From: Cyanodermella asteris
Taxonomy: Eukaryota > Ascomycota > Lecanoromycetes > Ostropales > Stictidaceae
DNA: 64,000 bases
Assembly (NCBI GenBank): GCA_900618795.1
Contig: UYJD01000008.1
Span: 1,303,866 to 1,367,865 of the forward strand
Direction of reading: 5' to 3'
The notes under the pieces were generated by a model, which worked only from the letters and a program-made list of their open reading frames with translations, searched no databases and was not told the DNA's origin. A program made the translations under genes and the position numbers. Of this stretch, positions 53,630 to 64,000 are shown piece after piece (the first letter of the stretch is position 1; each line of letters starts with the position of its first letter).

Positions 53630-54451
53630 TCAACTCCGCCCAGAGCCATTCCGAAGTCTACTCCAGCCTGAGGAAGACATCTGGGAAGTTTGGACTTCTG
53701 TATCACGCGTGCCCTGCAAGGAAGCCCTACTCGTCTCGCCTGCCCACCTCTGCATCCCATCCTCCCAGTCATCCACCGGACTACCACATCGATCCCGCAC
53801 CACACCCCAGCTCCGCGCTCTGACAATCGACTCAACCGTCTTCTCTTCCCTAATGACCCGTGCAATGCGCTCCTCGGGCGACTCATCCGTATAGTCTCGC
53901 GCGCTGTACGGATCCAACCTCTCATCAACCACCTTCTCCCTCGGCTGCGCCGGACCTTCACGCAAGAGCCCCGTAGTCGGACTATGCTCATCCCTCCGCT
54001 GGGACTGCATCTCCGGCCCAACGACCCCAGCCCCGATCGCAAGATCTCCTCCCGTTATGGTTCCGCCCCACTGGCTCCGACTCCGCCCGATGCCGCCGTC
54101 CAGACCCGGAATCTGCCCTGTTGTGGCGCCCTGCCTCTGCGTCTCGACGACCCCGGCGCAGTACTCTAGAACTCGTGCTCTTGCTGCCCAGGCGGGAAAG
54201 AGGGTATGAGAGACGAATGCCGCGCAGGATTGCGGCGGTATCGACCGTCGGGAGGGTTCGGAGGCGCGGGCTGCGGAGAAGGAAGCTGGGTCGAAGGGTT
54301 GTTCGGACGGGCGATTCATGGAGGAGAGATGCTGGGAGATGGGGTCGTCGATGGCGGCGCGGGATAGTCGTAGAAAGGAGCGGAGAGAATCGGTTTGCAT
54401 GCATAGTTGTGGCGTCAAGGACGGGTGCTGGGGATGTGACGGAGGCGGCAT
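53630..54451 (-). CDS. MIX23: MIX23 / caffeine-induced death protein 2 (Cid2) family
   Basis: Single-exon 273-residue protein of the Cid2/CCDC58/MIX23 family; yeast and human MIX23 act in the mitochondrial intermembrane space to support protein import. Diagnostic phrases are LTPQLCMQTDSLRSFLRLSR, AAIDDPISQHL, PFDPASF, and SCAAFVSHTLFPAWAARARV, LEYCAGV. The C-terminal half has RDYTDESPEERIARVIREEK, TVESIVRARSW and CGSPVDDW. Cys residues at about 17 and in SCAAF fit a twin-Cys oxidative-import arrangement. It is longer than metazoan CCDC58 because of Gly/Gln-rich insertions, which is usual in filamentous fungi. ATG 54449-54451 gives a short Pro/His leader. Confidence 0.85.
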   Translation of the reverse strand: MPPPSHPQHPSLTPQLCMQTDSLRSFLRLSRAAIDDPISQHLSSMNRPSEQPFDPASFSAARASEPSRRSIPPQSCAAFVSHTLFPAWAARARVLEYCAGVVETQRQGATTGQIPGLDGGIGRSRSQWGGTITGGDLAIGAGVVGPEMQSQRRDEHSPTTGLLREGPAQPREKVVDERLDPYSARDYTDESPEERIARVIREEKTVESIVRARSWGVVRDRCGSPVDDWEDGMQRWAGETSRASLQGTRDTEVQTSQMSSSGWSRLRNGSGRS

Positions 54452-54824
54452 TTTCGGGCTTTGGTGGAGGGTAGAGACGAAGGTGGACTTGGAGAGCAGG
54501 TCGAAGCGGTTTCGGAGTACAGATGCGATCTGTGGCTCTGTGAGCGACGGGGTGTAGGTTGTGTGATATGTAAATGGAGCTCGTCAGTTTGAAGCTTCCC
54601 AAAGTTGAGCCGTGCTTGCCGCCGACGACAACGTCATCTTGCTTGGTGAACGTCGGCTTGGACCGAGAACCACATTTTGGACCGAAAACAATGCCGGTGC
54701 CTTTCAACGTTCCCCCAAACACTGGTCTCCACGCATGACTGCTTGACCGCTGTTGAGTCTACTGGTTCGTGTCGCGAGGCCGCCTCTTTTGGCCCGCGAA
54801 GATATCTTCACTCAGTGGCCCGCA
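54452..54824. other. divergent spacer between MIX23 and F-box relic
   Basis: About 370 bp containing the MIX23 promoter. No other feature seen. Confidence 0.3.
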
Positions 54825-56496
54825 ATGTTTCAATTACTTCCATCTTCCTGATGAAACCATCCGACTCATCATCGAGTCTTTGGCCGACCATCCCTCGAAA
54901 GCAGAAGAAGACAGCATACGCAAGGTCAACAATCTATCAGCCTTGCATGTTTTGACTCTGGCCAATTGACGATTTGGGCGGACGGCGAAACGTTTTTTGT
55001 ACCGAAGTCTTGACACGTCCTTGTTAGCCAACAATGCTACACGGAGATGCGCGTTACTCAGAACTCTCATCTGCAGCCGAGACGAATCAGCCCTAGTTAG
55101 AAACATTGCGAATCGGACAGGGCGACTTCTGGCTGGAAATGGAAGAGTCAACAAATGCACTTTCGAAGCTGCCGGCAGACGTCGTAGAAGAAATAAAGTC
55201 GACGCTCAGAAAGACGTCCAGAGATGATGTTGAGCATGATGCAGCGCTTCAACGTACCTGTCTAACGTTCTTACCTCTTGTAAGTGCTTTCACGGTAGTG
55301 TTCAAAGGCCTACATTCCCTTGTAGATTTCACGGTCGTTGAGGACTCAGGTCAATTTTCCCATACCCTACACGGTCTGATCCCGGGGTCATTGCGCTACG
55401 AGGAGTCTGATTTAGCGCTGAAATCACTTCGTAGCGTTACTGTCGGAGAGGGTAAGTTATTGTCGTCTGATTCCGATTCAGGCAACTATGGTCGTCAACC
55501 ATCACTGACGCTGAATACAGGCATGGATGAGTACGGAACCGACTCTACGCTACCATTAGTAATTATCGCAGCATGGCCGAATGTTGTCAATCTGCGGAGA
55601 CTACAAATGAGCGACGACAATGAAGAACATTTGGTGCTTAATATCGGTTCCTTTTTCGCGGAAATCAAGCCTCGAACTACGACATTGAAGAGACTGATTC
55701 TATGGCCAATGCCGCAGTTATCAGTGCCCCGTCCACATATACCTCTAAGCGATCCGACAGATCTGGAGCAATTTGTTTGCCAATATCCTCATCCCTGGTA
55801 TGTAATTCAAGGCTACGATTGTTCCTTAAAAGGCTTACCACCTTTCCCAGTTATCTCGCCACCCGCATGTTAGAGTGTTGATGATCGATCAAGGGTCGAA
55901 GGGCGGTTGACAATCATGCCATCCCTCGCGCCCTTTCACACCGGCTGCTGAGCAGCCTCAAAGTTTTGATAATCCACCACCAATGCGACAATATACGGCC
56001 CGGGTGGACGCTAATGAGCTTTCGAAGCTTCACACAGCTACGAGATCTTAGTGTCACAGTTCATGTATTTTTGGGCGAGGGCTGGGTGATGGATCCTCCT
56101 CCCCCTTGGTTCGTCAAAGAGCACATTCAAGAAGCACTCCCCAACTCCTTGCAAGCGGTTTATCGCGTCCAATACGACATTACCACCAACGACGAAATGG
56201 CTCGAACCACTTCAAATACGACCATTGGCCTCAGATCAACTGAACTGCAAAGAGTGCGCAAAATGACGGTTTGTCTTTTCGAGGGCTCTAAGCCCTGGCT
56301 ACCCATGATGCGCCAGGTCGTGAGCCTGGCTCCTGCCGCGGGGATTGAGTTAAATCTTGAGCTTACTGAATATGACGCGATTTGCGGCCCACCGCCTGAC
56401 TTCACCCACCGCTATGATTGGGATTATGGAGACTTTTGGCCAATGGCCACTACACGATCTACTTGCCAGGCATCGCCTTGTCTCCCTGCTTCGTAA
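54825..56496 (+). pseudogene. decayed F-box / leucine-rich type gene
   Basis: An F-box-like opening (FHLPDETIRLIIESLADHP, NLSALHVLTLAN) is followed, after an in-frame TGA at 54967, by the matching family continuation RFGRTAKRFLYRSLDTSLLA. The reading then moves to another frame near 55110 (FWLEMEESTNALSKLPADVV, LIPGSLRYEESDLALKSLRS, IIAAWPNVVNLRRLQM) and to a third near 55900 (LLSSLKVLIIHHQCDNIRP, FTQLRDLSVTVHVFLG). The pieces in order resemble fungal F-box proteins with a leucine-rich C-terminal part, which would recruit substrates to SCF ubiquitin ligases. The stop and at least two frame changes without good splice sites argue for a dead gene. Even the start (ATG 54825, MFQLLP) seems one frame off the F-box. 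Its 3' end overlaps the methyltransferase gene on the other strand. Confidence 0.65.
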
Positions 56497-57509
56497 ACTC
56501 GAGCAATCAATTCCCTGCCTTGCTTTCCCTCCTCCGCACCAATACGATCAATCACCATATATGTGAGCTCCTCCCAGGTCAGGAGTGCAGTATCAAGGTT
56601 AGCTGGAAGATAACATCGTTCAAAGTCGAAACGGTCCATAGAGACATTGATCATGCCTTGCGCACGAAGTGCGTCATCGAGGGTAGCTGACCAAGCATTC
56701 CAACACGATTCAGCTCGTCGAAACAAAGTCAAGGTTGGAAATGCACATACCCCGTCTTGAGTGTCGTGTTGGATTTTTGGCTCGAAGCTCTCATGAAAAG
56801 CCATAGGTCTTCGATGGCTTTTGCTGACCCTTCAGGACCTGCTGTCACGAATTTGAGTGTCTGAAAGTCCATCTCGCCCCACTGGACGAAGCCTCCGGGC
56901 TCTAACATGGCTTGTCAGTATGTTGTGAGTAAGCTCACTTCGGAAATCGACTTACTCAGCATTCGCATGATGTTCTGTATCAACATGCTTGGGTCATTGT
57001 CTTTCACGACGAGAAGAAAGTGCCTTATATGCACGACATCGTATTTTCCAACGAGATGATCGGGAAGCGCTTTGAGCGAGTCCAGCTCGGACATGGTCAC
57101 GTTCGACGGCAGCCAGCCAGGGGCGGGGCATTGACCGAGACTGATGTCGAATCCATCGAGCTTCACGGTGTTTGGTAATGAGCGCGCAAGGTCGAGAAGC
57201 CAGATACTTTGAAACGTCTGTCAGAGCAGCGAAACCAGTAGGTCAGCAGTTATGGTTCGTACCCCGTCCCGGTGCCAATCTCAGCAACGGACACGTCGCC
57301 ATTGAAGTCGATTTTCTCGGTTATCCGAGGGTGGATCAGGTAGCCGACATGTTCTCTCCAGAGGTAGTGCATCAAGTTGAGACTGCAGGCAATGTCGATT
57401 AGTTGGCGAACCGCAAGCTGACTGTTACGAAAGCTACATACCGCGCTGAAGCGGCGAAGCCCCTCCTCAAAATGTAGTCGTCCGGCGCCGCCCCAGGTGG
57501 AGCTGCCAT
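56424..57509 (-). CDS. class I SAM-dependent methyltransferase (secondary-metabolism type)
   Basis: Probable small-molecule methyltransferase. Exons with clean in-phase joins are 57442-57509 (MAAPPGAAPDDYILRRGF), 57263-57382, 56956-57206 and 56751-56910; introns are 59, 56 and 45 nt. Motif I is VAEIGTGTGIWLLDLA; also visible are LDGFDISLGQCPAPGWLPSN, KYDVVHIRHFLLVVKDND and LEPGGFVQWGEMDFQTLKF. A last part ending at 56424 (DDALRAQGMINVSMDRFDFE, WEELTYMVIDRI) is typical of the fold's C-terminus, but the GTATGT donor at 56750 is phase 2 while visible acceptors leave a phase-1 start, so the final junction is not resolved. That could be a frameshift. Similar enzymes occur in fungal metabolite clusters; neighbours here are a hydrolase, P450 and SDR. 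Confidence 0.75.
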
Positions 57510-58150
57510 TCTCAGGTCGGACAAGATCACACTGCAGTGCTGTGAACGAAGATCTCTGGCGAAAAGATGTTATACGGTGCGAGAAAGAAGCCGACAGCCG
57601 TGGTGGTCAGAATTGCTTTTTGAGTTCGAGTTGGCGCCTTGCGGCTGAGCAGCTTTCCACACTCTCAGCGATGAAGAACTTTGTTTTGTAGATCTGCACT
57701 CTCCGCATCAAAGTTGGGCAGTCAGCTGAGGATCCTATACCAAACTCTGTCCAAGATAGCATTGCTATTGCGAATCACGTCGTGCGTCTCCGCGACCCAC
57801 TCGGTCGACTAGGTCGCGGCCCCTGTGCTATGACTTGCGGGTCGCTTGTCTCAGGGCCATGTCACATTGCTTCAGCTTTCAGGTTGTCGGGTAGCGAGAC
57901 GACGAACTGAGCCAACTGTCCGCCTGCATATTGGTAGGAGGACCAGATTCACATAGACTCGATATGGCAAGGGACTTGAGATCGAAGCAAGGTATACACA
58001 TGCCGTGCTAACTGCCACTACAGACTATTAATCAGGTGGGTTCCGGTGCTAGGAAACTTAGCGGACGATGCTATACACATACTTTTGTCCTTGGCCTGTA
58101 TAGATAATCCCCTGGCGTCAAACCTCTAATCCCAGACGATTAACGAAATT
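57510..58150. other. intergenic, no gene seen
   Basis: About 640 bp between two minus-strand genes. It should hold the methyltransferase promoter. No feature recognised. Confidence 0.3.
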
Positions 58151-59543
58151 TCAAAGTCGCGAGTTCGGCTTTTGACCATAGAACACAGGCATGAGCTTCG
58201 CCTTCTCTTCAATCATCCTTGCTGCATCCTTTGGACTAAGCGAGGTGAGGCTGTCCAAACTGACGCGCGACTCCTGCAGTTTCTCGACCTCAATCCACAC
58301 TGCCTGGCTCTGTGAGGGTGGCGACAAGACCATTCGAGAGCAAGCTTCTGCCCATCTACTCCAGAGGTGTTTAGCATGCGGAAATTTAGTCATGAAGAAC
58401 ATCCAACAGTGCGGCATCGCCTCGTACTGGTTCCACAGAACACACACGCCCTGTTCATATGCCGTCTGTGCAATGACTTTGGACGAATCTGCTAGCCTCT
58501 CTTGCCCGATGTCAAACCACATTGGTGGCGCGCCTTTCCAGCTCTCCGCTGTGGCGGGGCTGACCATGGGATGACTAAAGAGCGAGGCACCACAGTAGAC
58601 ATCTTCGCGTGGCGGAGTCGAGGGCCAGATATCGTCGGCCGGGAAGTCAGGTTCCAAATAAGGTGCTTTCTCATCCCAGACATCAAATTGACTGTTTGAC
58701 TTCCAGCTTGGCAGGCAGAGAGCCTGGTCTCCCTGATTGCTCACGGTGGCGAAGCCTGCTGGCACTGGGACTTGACGTATCTCGCCGTGAAATTGCACAC
58801 TTTTCTTCTGTAGGAAGAGTAATAGTTGTAAGAAGCCAAGAGAGATACACGCGCCCGCGCTCTCTCCGGCTATAACGATCGTTGATGGCGCCACGGAGTC
58901 ATGCAAAGAGCCTGGTGGTGGGTATAGAAGCGAAAGATATAGGATGAGCAAGTCAAATATCTGGCTTGGGAAGGCGTGCTGCGGAGCCAATCGATAGTCG
59001 AGTATGATCACTCGTGAGCCGCTCAGCTTGGACAATTTTGCTGCCGAAGATCGAGATGCCGCGATGCCATTCTGGCTACAAAACATCAACTCTCACGTTT
59101 CAAGCGTTTGTGGAAGCCGACTCGACTTACAAGAATGCGCCTCCGTGAACATAGATAACGGTCCCCTGGTTGCCTGACTCTGAATTCAAAGCATCGAATC
59201 GCTCTTTGGGCGATTGAGCCGAGCTTGACCTAGACTCATCCTTGACGGCAAGCCACTCTGCATTTACAGGAGCACTGTGCAATGGTGGCAACTGGAGTCC
59301 GGGCTTGCCCAGCTCACGAACAGCTTCAAGGACTGAGGCGCAGACACTATCATCTGGTGGGCATGGAAACTCGACTGGCACCGTCCATAGCGAGTCTGGA
59401 GGACCGCGATCTTTCCGAGAGGCCTTCTGGCGAGGTCCTAAGGATAGGAGTGGCTTTTCAGATTTCTCATATCGAGATTTCAAAGCTTTCCTGGCCATGC
59501 TCACGGCCATGGCCGCGAGCTCAGAGTTTGGAGGAGGTGCCAT
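58151..59543 (-). CDS. alpha/beta hydrolase, hormone-sensitive-lipase-like
   Basis: Carboxylesterase-type enzyme of 445 residues. Exon 1 is 59131-59543 and exon 2 is 58151-59075; a 55-nt intron (GTAAGT...GTTTTGTAG) splits the oxyanion motif so that spliced sequence reads VIYVHGGAFFQNGIAA. The nucleophile elbow is GESAG (VIAGESAGACISLGFL), the strand before it VIILDYRLAPQHAFPSQ, and the catalytic His is probably in EAMPHCWMFF; the acid residue lies near MWFDIGQERLADS. No signal peptide, so it is likely cytosolic. Substrate is unknown. It lies between a methyltransferase and a P450 on the same strand and could belong to the same pathway. Confidence 0.88.
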
Positions 59544-60118
59544 GACTGGCCGTCGGGATGTCGGTACGTTGATAGCGCCAGAGAGGTTTTAGTGTCTGGG
59601 ACTGAAAGGTCCCCGGGAACGCTCTTGTGCATATGTCTTGACAGAAACGACTGCAATGCTGCCGTCATTGGATCGGTTCGAGGCATTCTCTCTTATTCGC
59701 GCGACAGCGACGGAAACTCAAAAGGTGTCGTGAAACTCAGCTCCAGCAGACGCCAACGCAAAGATGCATGGCGGAGTTTGGCGAGTGAGGGTTGCAATTG
59801 ACGGCACAACCCGAGCGTCTGCTTCAGCTGATGCTTCAGCTAAGCGCCGACCCGGGACCCGCTGTATTGCCAGCTAAACCCAAGTGGGCCGCATGGCAAA
59901 GACGGCCGCATGTATGGTCGACCCGAAAGTGCCACTCTAGATGCCTGTCTCAGTCCCAGCGAGTGCCGCGATCGCAGGAGCTGAGAGATGGGCTGACTCG
60001 CTTGAAAAGGCATGAGGCGCAGACACGCGCCTTCACCAGCCGATAATTGCTTGCACAACGAAATCGACTTGGACCTTACGATGTGACCACGGACGCCGTC
60101 AACAGCGTAGATGTGTCA
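59544..60118. other. spacer up to the assembly gap
   Basis: About 575 bp with no supported gene. It contains the hydrolase promoter and may contain the 5' part of the plus-strand gene that emerges from the gap. Confidence 0.3.
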
Positions 60119-60827
60119 NNNNNNNNNNNNNNNNNNNNNNNNNNNNNNNNNNNNNNNNNNNNNNNNNNNNNNNNNNNNNNNNNNNNNNNNNNNNNNNNNN
60201 NNNNNNNNNNNNNNNNNNNNNNNNNNNNNNNNNNNNNNNNNNNNNNNNNNNNNNNNNNNNNNNNNNNNNNNNNNNNNNNNNNNNNNNNNNNNNNNNNNNN
60301 NNNNNNNNNNNNNNNNNNNNNNNNNNNNNNNNNNNNNNNNNNNNNNNNNNNNNNNNNNNNNNNNNNNNNNNNNNNNNNNNNNNNNNNNNNNNNNNNNNNN
60401 NNNNNNNNNNNNNNNNNNNNNNNNNNNNNNNNNNNNNNNNNNNNNNNNNNNNNNNNNNNNNNNNNNNNNNNNNNNNNNNNNNNNNNNNNNNNNNNNNNNN
60501 NNNNNNNNNNNNNNNNNNNNNNNNNNNNNNNNNNNNNNNNNNNNNNNNNNNNNNNNNNNNNNNNNNNNNNNNNNNNNNNNNNNNNNNNNNNNNNNNNNNN
60601 NNNNNNNNNNNNNNNNNNNNNNNNNNNNNNNNNNNNNNNNNNNNNNNNNNNNNNNNNNNNNNNNNNNNNNNNNNNNNNNNNNNNNNNNNNNNNNNNNNNN
60701 NNNNNNNNNNNNNNNNNNNNNNNNNNNNNNNNNNNNNNNNNNNNNNNNNNNNNNNNNNNNNNNNNNNNNNNNNNNNNNNNNNNNNNNNNNNNNNNNNNNN
60801 NNNNNNNNNNNNNNNNNNNNNNNNNNN
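60119..60827. other. assembly gap (Ns)
   Basis: A run of 709 N. Reading frames across it are meaningless. Its true length is not known from the sequence. Confidence 1.
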
Positions 60828-61001
60828 AGGAAGCTATACGATCGACTGACACCAAGTCAACAGAAGCAAAGCGTCATGACGGGGAAGGATACCGGAGCGC
60901 GTCTGATGTTTGAAGCTTACTGCGACATCACAGACGATGAGCATCTCCAAGAATATCTGAAAGCGCTGGTGAGACATCCTGACTGGTTTGCCTTCTTTTG
61001 A
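60828..61001 (+). CDS. C-terminal end of an unrecognised protein emerging from the gap
   Basis: Directly after the Ns a plus-strand frame of 57 codons ends at TGA 60999-61001. It reads KLYDRLTPSQQKQSVMTGKD, MFEAYCDITDDEHLQEYLKA and HPDWFAFF, which has strong protein-like composition (amphipathic helices, an aromatic end). The 5' part is lost in the gap, so start and family are unknown. It converges on the P450 gene, ending 39 bp from that gene's stop. Confidence 0.5.
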   Translation, partial: RKLYDRLTPSQQKQSVMTGKDTGARLMFEAYCDITDDEHLQEYLKALVRHPDWFAFF

Positions 61002-61040
61002 TATGAAAAAAATCCGCTCGTCCAAATGGCATAGCCGTCG

Positions 61041-62684
61041 TCAAATCTCGAATCCGCGTGCAATACGAGCGCGTACTCCTGGTGACCCCAGTCTCGCCAT
61101 AGGAATGGTGAAATCCCGTTCCAGATCGACATCGCGCACGTCTGTCTCATACAAGGTGATGTCGAACCTGCGCACGAAGATCGAAAGGGCTATGTAGAGC
61201 TCTGCATAAGCAAGATTAAGCCCAAGACACGCTCGCCCACCTCTACCAAAGGAGAACATAAGGGCGTCCATGCCCTTCTTGATCTGGCCATCCTCCAGCC
61301 ACCGGTCGGGGTCGAATTGACGGGCATTAGGGAAAACCCCGTCATTGAGGTGAATCAAAGCCTGTATACTGCTGACCGGGACCCCGGATGGGATGACCCA
61401 TTGCTTGTAGACCAGGTTCTCCGAGGGTGCAATTCGTGGGTTTCTTGCGGAGAGTCCATGGTGAAGTCTCAGGCCTTCCTTGACTATTGCCGTGAGCAGT
61501 GGAATCTGTTCGAGATCGGTCCACGAGTCAAGCTTCGTGCCCTTTTGAGCCGCTTCCTCTAGAGTCTTTCGCAACCGCGTCAGGAGCATCGGTTGAAGCG
61601 ACATATGAACGGTGATGATGCCTAATGTTTTGGCAACCGTGTCGCTTCCAGCCCCAAGCATGACGAAGCCTTCATCTGCAATTCGCTCAGGGCTCTTCTC
61701 TTGTTGAGGGAGACTGTCGCTCCGTATCAAATCTCGGAAAATCGTGTTCTCAAAGGACGTATTTGTGATCTTATCCTCATTGAGGAGTCTTTGAACGATC
61801 CTGCCGATGCGCTGTACAAGCAAAATCGGCATTCTTCTGCACTGTAAGGCAAGATGAATCTCATGCGTTTACCTGCTTCTGTTGAGTCACTAATAGGACC
61901 CCAGGTAGCCTGTTCATGAGCCACTTGGGAAGCCGCTGAATAAGTGCGACAGCCGGAACGTGACTGATGAGCTTCAAACTCTTCATGCGTTGCGACAGAG
62001 ATTCACGCCAGATTGACATGAAATCATCTGCATCCAGATAGTCAAAGCTATCCGCATAAAGACAAACGGTAATCACATCTACGGTAAGGGCCACAAACGC
62101 GTCACTCAGATTGACCACACGATCTGCTTTATGATGTTCGCCGAGGCGCTCACAAAGGCGTAAGACTTTGTCGTTGATCAAGGGTTCCAAGGACTTGATG
62201 GAGCGCCTGCTGAAGTAGGAGTGAAGAGGCTCGCGTCGCAATCGATGCCACGAGTGATCGGCGGTGAATGCAAATGAGAGCTGGGTTGTCGATGCGTTGG
62301 AGTGCCAATCGTATTTGTTGCGTGGTCTATTTGTGGGTGCATAAATTTCACCAAAGAAAGCTGGGTCATTGACGTGGAGTTCCGTGGGATTGACGCGAAC
62401 TATCGGGCCTATTTTGTGGGTCAGATGAGAGCAGGATATGTATGTTTCTTGACGTGCTGACCATATTTCTGATGCATCTTTTCGATTTCCCATATGTACA
62501 AACCGCCACCATCCTTGATAATGTCGTAGTAGAATTCGTACCAATAGGTCAGTGCAGCCAGCTTCGGTCCCGGGAATTTGGCTTGGGGACAGAACCAGAG
62601 ACGGTACATGCAAAGAGAACATAGCCGCCAGAAAGCCGACGCCAGCCCCAAACAGATTCCGTTCTGCAACGTAAATAATTCCAT
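61041..62684 (-). CDS. membrane-anchored cytochrome P450
   Basis: ER-type P450 of 509 residues. Exons are 62462-62684, 61873-62408 and 61041-61811; introns are 53 nt (GTCAGC...AAAATAG) and 61 nt (GTAAAC...TTGTACAG), both in frame. The N-terminus has a hydrophobic anchor ([20 protein letters not shown]) and the hinge [13 protein letters not shown]. Later marks are helix [18 protein letters not shown]-helix [12 protein letters not shown], ExxR in [22 protein letters not shown], and the heme loop [20 protein letters not shown] with its cysteine. The phrase set ([33 protein letters not shown]) is that of trichodiene-oxygenase-like P450s of fungal metabolite pathways; exact family and substrate unknown. 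Confidence 0.92.
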
Positions 62685-62976
62685 GGCTGGTCGTTCCTAC
62701 CGATAAGATGGGTTTGCATACGAAAAGGCCATTGCGATTAAAGCTGGGGAAATGTGATGTATCTAGTGCGGACTTCGACAGTTGGCGCCCACCGTTCAAG
62801 ACCCCTTGACGATCGCACAGCTCAGCTGTAGCACGAACCAAGAGTCGGTTAGCAAGCTTTTTCGGTCTGCCCTCTGGCTACTGGTATAGGCGCGGCGAGA
62901 TATCATTGGTCGGAATCCACGCGAGCTGAAGTAAGTTTCACCATGGCCGCAAACACGGTCGCCATGCCCCGCCAAT

Positions 62977-63974
62977 TCACTCCTTGGGCCTGAAAGGCCA
63001 GCCCAATATGTTCGGCGTCAACAATCCGCTTGTCTGAATCTCTTCGGCACGTTGCTTCAGCTGTTCAACATCCCAGTTCGACCAGACCCACTTGCCTCTG
63101 AGGAACGCTGCATCGGAGCTCGTTGCCCAGACCATAAAATTCGCGCCAAGAGCGGGATCATCAAGTAAAGAAGCCTCCATATCGCCTTCGGTCATCGCAC
63201 CTTCGTACATAAGTGCGGACTCCACAATTCCCGGGTGCACAGCCAGAGTGAAAACGTCCGGGTTCTCTGCCCCGATATGGTCAAGGAGCCTCACCGTAGC
63301 AAGCTTAGAAGAAATGTACGCAGACGCGCCGTGACAGGGTGGGTAAATGGCCGGTAGGTTGATGATCGCAGCTGTTGTGGCGAACACAAAGGACCCAGCA
63401 GGGTTCCGAGTAGGTAGAAATGCGTGAGCAGTCACGAAAGGGCCTTTGACATTAGTCTATAATTGGGTCAGTCCTAGCGTCATCAGGAACTGATCCAGAT
63501 ATATCGAATTGTTGCCGTGCTTCCGTTCGGACACATCACTGTTTAGTAAGACAACAGACGTACTTCGTAGACGTTCCACCATTCGTCAGGATCAGCGTCT
63601 GAGATAGTTGTAGGCTTCATAGTCCGACCAGCATTAAGAATTAAGACATCCCACTGTCCAATGGAAGACGCAACTTTTTTCGTAGACTGAGAGTCCGTGA
63701 TATCTGAGACGTAGGTTTGGACGGCAGTCCTTGGAAACGCTGAAGCGATCTTTGCTTCAGTCTCCTGAAGCTTCTCGGCACATCTGCCGATGATCGAAAC
63801 AGTCGCAGCGCCGGCTGCAGCAAATGCGAGAGCAGTCGCGGCACCTACGCCTGTTCCGCTTCCAGTAATGATCATCTGCTTGCCAGCTTGTGAGAGTGCA
63901 GGCTGAGACGGATCAATTGCTGGGTAGGGAGCGTTGTGCCACTCGGCAGTCAAAGACGGGTAAGGAGGTTTCAT
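62977..63974 (-). CDS. short-chain dehydrogenase/reductase
   Basis: NAD(P)-dependent oxidoreductase of 296 residues. Exon 1 is 63564-63974 and exon 2 is 62977-63456, with a 107-nt intron (GTACGT...AATTATAG) in phase 0, joining EWWNVYE to TNVKGPF. The nucleotide-binding TGSGTGVG is at 37-44, the NAG motif is in LILNAGR, and the catalytic YxxxK is in SAYISSK (Y184, K188). The usual catalytic Ser about 13 residues before Tyr is not obvious: the strand reads FVFATTAAIINL, so a Thr may substitute or activity may differ. Cofactor specificity is not decided. It is on the same strand as the P450, with 292 bp between start and stop codons, and probably acts in the same local pathway. Confidence 0.87.
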
Positions 63975-64000
63975 TTTGCCAATCTGACGGCCAGCGCGAG

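Noticed and set aside
60047-60913. Apparent long frames through the run of Ns
   Set aside because: They are artefacts of unknown bases; only the 3' segment after 60828 has real sequence support.
1-64000. CRISPR arrays, tRNA or rRNA genes, transposons and LTR elements
   Set aside because: Scanning by eye for direct-repeat arrays, B-box-like GGTTCGA signals, terminal repeats, and transposase or reverse-transcriptase motifs gave nothing convincing.

Overview
The window reads as nuclear DNA of a filamentous ascomycete (Pezizomycotina, most likely a Dothideomycete). The evidence is short GT-AG introns of about 45-140 nt with CTRAC-type branch sites, mixed single-exon and few-exon genes on both strands, long spacers, and lineage-typical families: a HET-domain protein, a DUF3824-like RS-rich protein, a Crh-type GH16 enzyme, CYP monooxygenases, and fungal APH-like and F-box relics. 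I see no bacterial features, CRISPR array, recognisable transposon, tRNA or rRNA. An assembly gap of Ns lies at 60119-60827.

Layout. 0-7 kb: 5' part of a cytochrome b5/cytochrome b5 reductase fusion, a divergent P450 with an odd N-terminal domain, a decayed APH-family kinase-like gene, and a secreted Ala/Gly/Ser-rich protein. 8-25 kb: a very long acidic/coiled-coil protein whose frame is broken by one amber codon, an NFX1-type zinc-finger SF1 helicase (ZNFX1/Hrr1-like), and an RS-rich DUF3824-like protein. 25-33.5 kb: two disordered multi-exon genes on the minus strand, then SDHAF3 (Acn9), a small Cys-rich protein and a small mitochondrial protein. 33.7-40.5 kb: a TDT-family transporter, a gene-poor stretch, a HET-domain gene carrying an internal stop, and an orphan C-terminal fragment of guanylate kinase. 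41.5-50 kb: an Lsb5-like VHS-GAT protein, a gene with three in-frame stops, then heterochromatin protein 1 and the telomere protein Rap1 arranged head to head. 51-54.5 kb: a Crh-like glucan-chitin transglycosylase and MIX23. 54.8-64 kb: a broken F-box gene, then a methyltransferase, alpha/beta hydrolase, P450 and short-chain dehydrogenase all on the minus strand, which could be a small metabolic cluster around the gap.

How genes relate. Three chromatin, telomere or small-RNA type genes (ZNFX1-like helicase, HP1, Rap1) occur within 35 kb, and HP1 and Rap1 share a 426-bp spacer. Three mitochondrial-import or assembly genes (SDHAF3, the 32987 gene, MIX23) are scattered. The most striking feature is several otherwise long reading frames interrupted by isolated in-frame stop codons without loss of frame (10630, 39664, 44522, 45572, 45638). 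This suggests recent point-mutational decay or, for the amber codon set in CAA-TAG-CAA, possible stop-codon readthrough. All gene models were built by eye from frame, splice signals and recalled family features; no database search was run.
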